Shown piece after piece: positions 56,373 through 64,000 of a DNA stretch of 64,000 nt. This DNA comes from Sinonovacula constricta (lineage: Eukaryota > Mollusca > Bivalvia > Cardiida > Solecurtidae): positions 47,821,735 to 47,885,734 of the forward strand of contig CM017567.1 of NCBI GenBank assembly GCA_007844125.1, given 5' to 3'. The notes beneath the pieces are model-generated. The model saw only the letters and a program-made list of their open reading frames with translations. It ran no database searches and had not been told where the DNA came from. The first letter of the stretch is position 1. Each line of letters starts with the position of its first letter. The translations under genes were made by a program, and so were the position numbers.

Positions 56373-56390
56373 ACAAGTGTATTTGATAGT

Positions 56391-56672
56391 GTCTGCTCCA
56401 GGTGCAGGAGGCTCCAGGTTCGAACACAGTCTGCGGCATACCAAAGTTATAGAAAATAGTAGTGATAGCTCCCTTGCTAATGCTCAGGAAAATAAAAGTT
56501 TCGTTCCACAACTGGTTGGCTCAGTGTCAGGATTATGTGACTGGGTGTGGTGTCATACCAAGAGTTGACAGCATGCTATACACAGGGAAGGCAGCACTTT
56601 ATCTGCTTTAAGTGGACACCATCTCCAGATAACTGAAATACTGTTAGTGTGATGATAAACCCAATAAACACA
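56391..56672 (+). mobile_element. SINE family A
   Basis: GTCTGCTCCAGGTGCAGGAG, CAGGTTCGAACACAG, GATGATAAACCCAATAAAC. Follows a family D fragment. Confidence 0.75.
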
Positions 56673-56967
56673 TGTTTTTTCTTTTATCAGTCAATTTATC
56701 CTGCTTAAGGAAATAGGAAACATCTGTCCACTGTGACTGTTATATCATCACTTTACACATTGATCAGTCAACTCATCCAGTTAAGGAAATAGGAAACTGT
56801 TGTCAACTGCAGCTGTTATGTCTTCACCCTAAGGTCAAAAAGGCAAAGAAAAGGATTGATTTTAGAAATTTAGTATGGAATCAGATCAGCCAGATTATGT
56901 TTGGAGCTGTCTGATCTTAATGTACAGTTTAACAGTTTTACAAAGGTACCAAGAGTCTAAAAGTGCT

Positions 56968-57442
56968 TTAAAGGTGGTGTCACAACAGTTTCCCTCTGTC
57001 GAATACATTTAACAATATCAAACCTCTGCTTTGGGGCATTTGGGCATAATTTTTGTATAAACCCATAATGTAGTCTTAATAAATAAATATAATTTTGAAC
57101 TCTAATTTAATTGTTAGGTAGAATTAACCATGAAAAGATAATGTGTATAAAAAGTTAAATAGTGATCTCTGCTAAAAATAGATATCAACGCCGGAGAGGA
57201 TTACCCGGATGACGATATAGCCTGATGATTTGGAGTTCTAAGTTTAAAAATAGCTATCTCTGCAGTGTGGCTCGGATAGGAAATACCTGTTTGCATTGAC
57301 AAATGGTAATTTAAGCATGATTGTTCACACAGATCTAGAACATCAATGAACAGCAATTTGAAGGACCTTTTCAGGTAACATTGACTTATTTGGTTATTTG
57401 AGAAAAGAAACTTTGGTCTAAACTGTCTGATACCTCCTTTAA
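56968..57442 (-). mobile_element. Family M MITE, complete, inverted
   Basis: TTAAAGGTGGTGTCACAACAG at the plus-strand left and CTGTCTGATACCTCCTTTAA at the right. The interior is the reverse complement of the 55438 copy (for example TGTGGCTCGGATAGGAAATA corresponds to its TATTTCCTATTTGAGCCACA). Confidence 0.7.
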
Positions 57443-58491
57443 GAGTCCAGATGTGTCTCTTATTCAATGCATTGATCATACATAGGCAAATTCTCTATTT
57501 TCGTAATGAAAGAAATGTTTAAGTTATCTCCCTTGTGGGAAGGTATTTTCTTTATAAGAGTTAAAAAATAAATTTAATTTTAAATTTTCTTACTTTTTAC
57601 AAAAGCGCTCAACCGCTTTATCACATACTTATCTCAATCATCAAAATTCCATTAGATGAAGCAATGCTTCTGTCTTAAAGTGTTTTTCAAAAGTTTAAAA
57701 AGTTTTCTGCAGTAACTATATACCAAATACCTACCTGCAGGGGAGGTAAGAATGTATTTTGATTAGAGTAAAGTCCCTTGGTATAGGTCATGATTATTAA
57801 GGTCCCTATTGCAGCTATGGTGGGGGCGCCGTTGGATAAGAACCTTTTCCATTTGCTGCCATTTCTCTAGCTACTTTATGTAATCAGCATGAAGTCCTTA
57901 TCGAATAATCAGGAATTTGTAAGGAATATCAACAAATATAGCAATTTAATGGGTTTGGCAATGTGAGGCTTTATGGAGCAATTGCATGTTATGGGATCGC
58001 CTCAAATGTCTGGTTTAGTATCACTGTAATTATCAGACAGTTAAGTTGTGATGTCAACAGGAAGAGCTCTGTAGCTTTTTTAAAAACTCTGAACCTGCTA
58101 CTATAAATTGATAAAACTTCGGCAAAAAAAGTGTAGCTCTAAATCGGGCAGCTGCCGCTGTGGTCGCCCAATGGATCATCACCAGATGGCTGCAGAATCT
58201 TTGTCACCTGCAGTTTTCATAAAGTTGTAAGCACGTAACTTGAGATTTGTTTTGGTACATTACCCTTACCCTGTTGCATTTATGAATTCTGGAATATTCT
58301 GGGTATTCTTAGTAAGTTATAATTTTTTCAACTGTTTGTTATTGTAAAGTTATAAATTTTTAGACTGTTTATTATATTAACCTGTTTTCAGTTATATTTC
58401 ACATTTTTTTTACCTCATAGATTTATATATTTCTACCTATATTTTTTAATTTCAACCTGATTATTCTCAATTCAAGTTACTCTTCACTGTA
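57443..58491 (+). other. No recognised feature
   Basis: AT-rich intron. A locally GC-richer part at about 57815-57850 and 58140-58215 shows no open frame of note. Confidence 0.3.
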
Positions 58492-58545
58492 TTCGGCGCT
58501 GTATGACCTATCAAGTGTTGGTGTGTCGTAAAACCCAAAATATAT
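58492..58545 (+). repeat. Retroposon tail fragment
   Basis: GCGCTGTATGACCTATCAAG then GTGTGTCGTAAAACCC, matching 28765-28811. Confidence 0.4.
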
Positions 58546-58780
58546 ATAAATAAACAATAAACAAAATCATCCTTGTAAGTATTTTGCCAATTATAAGTTA
58601 ACAATGGGACTTGGCAGCTAATAGTGCAGATTTTGATCAAACACCTCTCAGGAGGAATCTGGTTGATCTGGATCTATACCTTAAGCGTGATCACTTTGTT
58701 CTAAGGCAGCTGAGTGTTAACCCTTAACTTGCTACATTTGTTAATTACCTCTTTTAATTGTTTGTTTTCTTCTTACATTA

Positions 58781-59018
58781 GCTGGTAGAGCATCGGCTTG
58801 TGGATCGGGAGGTCGTGGGTTCAAAGCCCGGCCAAGTCTAACCAAAGACTTTAAAGTTGGTAGTAGTGGCTTCTCTCCTAACGCTCAGGACTCGTCGGTG
58901 TCAGTATAATGGACCGGCAGGGTTCAGTCCCTGGGCACCTCATAAGTGCCCATGTGCTATAATGATAGAAATGTCTCTGCACAGTATCGGCACAAATGCC
59001 GGCTAATCCCATCCCATC
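58781..59018 (+). mobile_element. SINE family B, 5'-truncated
   Basis: AGCTGGTAGAGCATCGGCTT, GTGGGTTCAAAGCCCGGCC, tail CTAATCCCATCCCATCCC. Flanks CTTCTTACATT and CTTCCTACATT. Confidence 0.75.
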
Positions 59019-59803
59019 CCTCTTCCTACATTGAAAAGGTGCCTTGACATATTGCTGAGCTGCAAATAGTGCAGATCCTGATAAGACAGCTTCCAACAGG
59101 GCACTGACGGGTCTGGAGGTTCACTATTTGTCAAAGCCATATAAATTCATGCTTAGCAAGCTAAGGGTTAACAGATGTAGAATGATACCGGTTCAGTTGA
59201 CTTGTCACAGGAAGACTAACAGGATGTGCATAGCTATTTAAAGGCATACTACTTGAGTGGGCAAAGTTGATTTCCATGTTCGAAGTTGTTCAAAATGGAA
59301 ATTTTTCCGGAAAGAAATGCATTTTTTTCTCTTGCAATTTGTCTCCTTTCTCTTTTTTAGTACAGTGCCATGGCTTGACAAATCAATTATGGTGCTGCTG
59401 TTATGCACGTTTTCCTTTTAAAATGGTGGTTTCATGAATAGATGGCCTCATGTCAGGATAATGTGACTTGGTAGCGTTTAAGAGGTGTGAACAGCGTTCT
59501 TTCACAGTTAAGGCAACACTTGATGCTGCTGTGAATGAGCACTGTCACTAAATGACTGTCACTAAATAGTCCATTATATAATGTTGTTCTCCCCTTCTCC
59601 TCCTCCTCCTAATCTTCTCCCCCTCCTTCCCCTTCTTATTTTTCTCCTTTTTTCTTCACCATTATATTGCTGTTTTAGTAGTAGTAGTTGCAGTAGAACT
59701 ATTATTTATTATTATTATTATTTATTTTATTATTATTATTATAATTATTATATTATTTTTATCACTTGTTCTTGTTGTTATTATCTTCATCATCATTTTC
59801 ATC
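59019..59803 (+). repeat. Repeat H copy, CT-rich and (ATT)n tracts
   Basis: 59030-59175 is repeat H (CAAATAGTGCAGATCCTGAT). 59581-59650 is CTCCTC-rich and 59700-59760 an ATT microsatellite; the long frame there is an artefact. Confidence 0.5.
59440..59560 (+). mobile_element. SINE family A, highly diverged
   Basis: TGTCAGGATAATGTGACTTG and GTTAAGGCAACACTTG align with the family A body. Confidence 0.35.
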
Positions 59804-60031
59804 AGGGGCGCCAATTCCTAACTCCTCCCCCTCTGCTTAGCCTCCCACCATGTGGGTTCAGATCCCATGTTCTATATGAAGAACTTAATGTGGGAAGGTC
59901 TTCCAGCTGACCTGGGTTGTGCTGGTGGTTCTACCCAGATATTTGACTGGGGGTCTTCCTATGCCAAAACAGCTGAACATTGCTATAATGATCATAATTG
60001 GTCACTGCAATGTATTTTAAAAAAACCCCAA
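59804..60031 (+). mobile_element. SINE family C with deleted A box
   Basis: GGGGCGCCAATTCCTAACTC shows the promoter A-box segment missing. The rest is typical: TGTGGGTTCAGATCCCATG, AAGGTCTTCCAGCTGACC. Confidence 0.65.
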
Positions 60032-60420
60032 TCATTTTCATTAAAGAATAATGGTGAAATAACAAACAAAAAAGAAATAAATAAAGAAGCAATCGTTTAA
60101 CATTGTTCATTCTCCTCTCCTTGCATGTGACAAACCATTTCTAGGGAGGATGTTAAGTTTGAATGATTTCAGTCTGTCATATATCCTGATTCTCATTACG
60201 TGTCTAGAATCATTCATTATCATCATCTGTTTTCATGCCTAATACATTGTGTCATTTAAGATTATTATTCAACAAGTAATGATGGATGGCACGGAGAAAT
60301 GTAATTTTTGTTATCGTATGGGTAGCATAATGAATCAGAATTTTCAGCAGGATGATAGTTTTTATTCTTTTTTTTTTTTTACATTTTTATGTTATAAGTT
60401 ATTTTCCAATTTATCATTAT

Positions 60421-61100
60421 TTAAAGGTGGTATCTACAGTTATTCAAATATATATAACCCCTGTTTGTGGTTATTATGCATAATACCTGTAGGAACACAT
60501 TCTTAGTCTAAGCAAGGGAAAATGTGAACACTTTATTCAATTGTAAGACAGTACACCTCATTCAAAAAAACCTCCAAATCGTTATTCTTTCCAGACCTAT
60601 TAATAAGCACTTTCAGGATTTCTGCTAAAAATAGACATAGACTGTACAACTTATGAAAAGCTCTCCAAGTCATTATTCTGTCAAAATCTATAAATATCCA
60701 CTTTCAGGATTTCTGCTAAAAATTGACAATTTGAGTGCAATTTGAGGACATGGTAGCACCATAGATAGAGTGTCGGCTCCAGGTACAGGAGGCCCCGGGT
60801 TTAATCCCTGGCCGGGACATACCACAGTAGTTAAAATGGCATTGGTATAGCTCCCTTGCTAATGCTCAAGCAAATATAAGGGTATTTCCACTACTGTTGG
60901 TGGGACGATAAACCCAATAAACAAAAAAATCTATCGGTAAGCACTTTCAGGATTTCTGCTAAAAATAGACATTGACGTCGGAGCAGATAACTTGGATGAT
61001 GGTGTACCATGATCTCAATACTTAGTGGTCACATGGTTGTCTTAGTTCAGTTATAATTAACTGTGCATCATCACTTTTGTGCATCAGATAGAAAATGGAA
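60421..61100 (-). mobile_element. Family M-derived region with repeated inner module and SINE insertion
   Basis: Starts TTAAAGGTGGTATCTACAG. The module CACTTTCAGGATTTCTGCT then AAAAATAGAC or AAAAATTGAC occurs three times (about 60610, 60703 and 60945). A SINE-A (60745-60930) lies between the second and third. The sequence after the third module (GACGTCGGAGCAGATAAC) is M interior in minus orientation. The right terminus was not located. Confidence 0.45.
60745..60930 (+). mobile_element. SINE family A with internal deletion
   Basis: GGACATGGTAGCACCATAGA head, CCCCGGGTTTAATCCCTGGC, jumps from GGGTATTTCCACTACTG to the 3' end. Lies between repeats of an M module. Confidence 0.78.
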
Positions 61101-62239
61101 AATAGCTTTTTCAGATAAATGGAATAATGGCCATTACTGTTTTATGCATAGTTTCTAATCTAGTTGCATAATCGGAATGATTTGGTTATATTTATTTCAT
61201 ATTTAATAAAAATATAAATCATAAATAAAGTGTATTTTACATAACCATGTGTTCTTTGACTAAAATTTTTTTGTTTTGGTCAAAAATATCAAACTTGAAA
61301 GTTTTGACTTTTTTGACAAAAAAGTGCTAATGACCAAGTCATGACAACACTAAGCAATGTACTATTTTCATTAATATCTTTGCAGTTAATATAAAATAAA
61401 CATACCGTAATAATAAAATTTATGCTTCCAGATTTGAAACTTAGCACAAATATGTACATGTAATGGCCGTTATTTTGTTTTCAGTTATCTGAAAAAGAGC
61501 CCATTACATATTTGTATTGATGGTTGGGATGTTGTGCTTCACTTTGAACATAGATACAGGATATCAATAAACTGCACTTTATGGGATCTGTTCAGGGAAT
61601 TAAAATTTATTAGCCTGGCCATCCCAATTCTCGTGGTACTTAAATGTAGAATCAAAAATGTGATAAAAGTTAGACTTACCTGGAAGTATAATGTGTTTTT
61701 CCCAACTGTATCAACCCATATTCATAATAAACACAGTGTCGGTCCAAAAGTGTCTGTCACTTATCATGCAATCAGGCGTGATGTTGCTGACTGTTGTCTT
61801 ATTTTATAAAATGATGTCATCACTATTCTAAAGGTAAGCAAGGGACACTACCCTTCTCGATTTTAATAAGGGTTACATAGCAGTAAATAATTGACAGTTC
61901 TTCAATAAAAAGTCAACAAGTTGAAAATGTCATTAAATTGTCAACAGTTTGTTATTAAGAACAAAAACATAACATAAGAAGCACTTCAGTAGAAAATTTC
62001 TACACTTCAGGACAGTGTACACAATAAAATGTGCTGCCTCTCCTTAGGACTCTGACTTAAGTGAAATATTGCAGATGCCCCCAATGTTGACACATGAAAA
62101 TCAGTCTTGAAAGAGGTAAAGTAAAATAGGTCAACAGTGTTTACTTATTCGGGCGGTAGACGGCGCTAACAACATTTTCGAAAATACCGTGAGATTAGTG
62201 TAGCTGCGAGAATAGTGATGGCGAGTATAGGTTGATTCA
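61101..62239 (+). other. No recognised feature
   Basis: AT-rich; the 91-residue frame at 61534 has no recognisable motif or splice context. Confidence 0.3.
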
Positions 62240-62274
62240 GGATTTCTTCGTCCAAACTGTTGGATATCACCTTT
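62240..62274 (-). mobile_element. Family M terminal fragment
   Basis: CAAACTGTTGGATATCACCTTTAA is the inverted left end of family M. No partner end was found upstream. Confidence 0.4.
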
Positions 62275-62506
62275 AAAGTCCCATCTAGTTTGTCTTCATT
62301 TTTAACAGAATAAAAAAAGTCATAAATTAGCAATATAAGCTCTTAGAATAGATAAGAATGAAGCCATATGTTGTCGCATCATATTTAGACCTCAAAACAA
62401 ATATAAGCTGCAACATATGGGAGCATAGAATAATGTGTGGGTGTAGTTTGTGGCCAGCATGCTCAATAAGAATTCCACAATTTTTTTTTATTTAGATTTG
62501 TCAAAG

Positions 62507-62714
62507 CAGGGTTGTCACTAGAAATATTTTGAGCATGCTCAATTAACTTTTGAGCAGGCTAGACTATGCGAGCGCCAAAGGCACGAAGCGCTACTAGGGG
62601 GGTCCGAGGGCATGCTCTTGACCGATTTTCATTTTTTTCTTCAAATTTGAGGCGGCCCGATTTTCATTTGAGGCGGTCAAATCAGCCGCCAGCCGCCTCC
62701 TAATGACAGCCCTG
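62507..62714. mobile_element. Short CpG-rich hAT-like non-autonomous element
   Basis: Ends CAGGGTTGTCACTAG and CTAATGACAGCCCTG form a 15-bp inverted repeat with two mismatches. TCAAAG flanks both sides (62501-62506 and 62715-62720). CAGGG/CCCTG ends are typical of hAT-type elements, which usually make 8-bp duplications; shifting the boundary one base gives 7 of 8 matching. The interior is GC-rich, unlike its surroundings, with repeats of GAGGCGG. No coding capacity. Confidence 0.6.
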
Positions 62715-62995
62715 TCAAAGGTTACTATTTAATATTTCTTAAGCTACATGTGGTAGTGGAGATATTTTATGTGTAAAAAAGTATACCAATACAACACAAA
62801 GATAAGGAATAAGGAAGTCCTAACTTGTTAAATGTTTTTGAACCTATTGTTAATGTAACAATTATGCTGCGAAGCTTTCTTTTCATTATTTTTCATTGCG
62901 CTGTCACATTAATGACATTTTTAGAAAAACATTTATTTGTTTTTTTATGAAATTGTTGACAAGTTCGTTTGGTATGTTTCATAACAATCTTTTTT

Positions 62996-63093
62996 GTGGG
63001 CATTTGTGGTCTAGTGGTTAAGACGTTGGACTCCGGATTTATATAAAGCGAAAAAACTTGTTTCCCACTCAACTATAAATAAATAGGTTTAAA
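62996..63093 (+). mobile_element. SINE family E with internal deletion
   Basis: Shows the head missing from the first copy: TGGTCTAGTGGTTAAGACGT and TGGACTCCGGATT. It then jumps to the 3' end (AACTTGTTTCCCACTCAACT, AATAAATAGGTTTAAAC). The head resembles a tRNA with A box TAGTGGTTAAG. Confidence 0.65.
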
Positions 63094-63199
63094 CTAAACT
63101 AACAATGTTTTCGACTTAATTAAATTTTGTTTGATCAATTATTTTTATTTATTACAACTCATTGTAATTCTCTTACACAGTGTAAAATGGTATAGTTGG

Positions 63200-63478
63200 C
63201 AAAGTGACTGGGTTTGATAATTTGTGATGTTCATGCCATGCTATCACAGTAAAAGAAGCACTATAGTTGTATCTACTTACTACCATCTCAGCCATCTCAG
63301 TGCTCACCATATTCCTAAGGGTGAATAGCGAGGGTAAACAAATCCATTCATCGTTGTCAGTCATCTCAGGATGAAAGTCATGTTTAGGTGAAAATATAAT
63401 TGAATTGTCCTGACAATGGTCCGACCAGTCATGAAACTACCCTGATATTTGCTTGATTAAGCTAAACCACTTTTATTC
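63200..63478. mobile_element. SINE family A pieces in opposite orientations
   Basis: 63206-63300 reads forward (GACTGGGTTTGATAATTTGT, CATGCCATGCTATCACAG); 63395-63478 reads reverse (GTCCTGACAATGGTCCGACC, TATTTGCTTGATTAAGCT). Confidence 0.4.
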
Positions 63479-63489
63479 TTAATTACATT

Positions 63490-63753
63490 AGTTGGTGCCA
63501 ATCGGTTAGAGTCGCAGACTTGTAACTCCGCAGCCATTCATCACGTCAGTTCTAGGCCCGGTCGGGGCGAGAACTTTCATGGTGAGAGGTTTTCCAACTA
63601 ACCTGCGATTGCGCCGCTGGTTCTACACAGATTTAAGTCTAGGGTTTTCCTCTACCAATAATTAGCTGGGGTCTTCTTCCACCAATAATTAGCTGGATGT
63701 CAATATGACCATAATTGTGTCAGTGCAATGTAACAAAAAAAAACAAAATGAAA
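63490..63753 (+). mobile_element. SINE family D with 10-bp target duplication
   Basis: TGGTGCCAATCGGTTAGAG head. The block CTACCAATAATTAGCTGG is repeated (63650 and 63680), an internal 30-bp duplication. Flanked by TAATTACATT (63480-63489 and 63754-63763). Confidence 0.75.
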
Positions 63754-64000
63754 TAATTACATTGGTATGTCTTAATTCTACCACAATAGGTTTGAAGGGT
63801 ACCATGATATATTGTGACACATATATATACAGCATTTTACAATAAATACCAATATTTATTGCCTTATCTGATCCAAGTATTATTGGGAGCTATTTCACTC
63901 AATTTAACAAGCAGAATGAACAATAAATACATGTACCTGGGTAAAATATGACAGCTTTATCAGCTATATAGCAGATAAATAAAGGAACAGGAAACTTTAT

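Larger units (their letters stand above)
53543..64000 (+). other. GALNT downstream intron (phase 1), continuing past the window
   Basis: Starts with GTAAGT after one base of a split codon. I looked for the next expected GALNT block (KREGLIR-R, then the DxH region) in the remaining 10.4 kb and did not find it. The stretch holds repeats and AT-rich sequence only. Confidence 0.6.

Noticed and set aside
59581..59910. 109-residue Pro/Ser/Tyr-rich open frame
   Set aside because: Made of CTCCTC and ATT simple repeats followed by a SINE-C.

Overview
This window is AT-rich eukaryotic DNA dominated by intron and repeats. The only host coding sequence I can support is two internal exons of one plus-strand gene, a polypeptide N-acetylgalactosaminyltransferase (GALNT family, Golgi mucin-type O-glycosylation). 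The exons are at 25641-25794 and 53376-53542. Their splice phases join exactly, and a 27.6 kb intron separates them. Upstream exons and most of the catalytic and lectin domains lie outside the window or were not recognised. Canonical GT/AG introns, dense tRNA-headed SINEs, MITE-like elements and long minisatellites point to an animal, probably a mollusc such as a bivalve. That taxon is inference from repeat style, not a proven identity.

Layout. 1-25.6 kb: putative upstream intron or flank, with SINEs, TTAA-bounded MITEs, a pogo/Tigger-like DNA transposon relic (8480-9811) nested in a MITE, a 45-bp minisatellite with 135-bp higher-order periodicity (16.5-17.1 kb), a second 45-bp array (19.0-19.4 kb), and a 71-bp array split by a young SINE. 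A LINE 3' end sits just before the first GALNT exon. 25.8-53.4 kb: the large intron, containing an almost G-free 1 kb array, a 46-bp array (29.8-31.1 kb), an 81-bp array (33.0-33.6 kb), a 50-bp-arm palindrome, a broken Tc1-type transposase (35.8-36.8 kb), a 1.5 kb minisatellite of about 15-bp repeats (38.7-40.3 kb), a three-times-repeated intronic segment (41-45.7 kb) and many SINEs. At its 3' end lies a roughly 136-bp tandem array in which each unit resembles the splice acceptor plus the first 35 or so bases of the downstream exon. 53.5-64 kb: downstream intron with more SINEs, three or four TTAA MITE copies and a CpG-rich hAT-like short element.

I distinguish five main tRNA-headed SINE families by sequence. 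A has a B box and an AAACCCAATAAACA tail. B starts CCGGCCGCAATAGCTCAGG and has an ATCCC tail. C starts GGGGCGCCTGTGG. D starts GGGGTGCCTGTGGTCGAGCG and shares its middle/3' domain with C. E has a TGGTTAAGACGTTGGACTCC head. Labels A-E, J, K, L, H, M are mine. Several copies carry exact target-site duplications of 10-14 bp, showing recent retroposition. No prokaryotic genes, CRISPR arrays, viral genes, rRNAs or convincing functional tRNA genes were seen.
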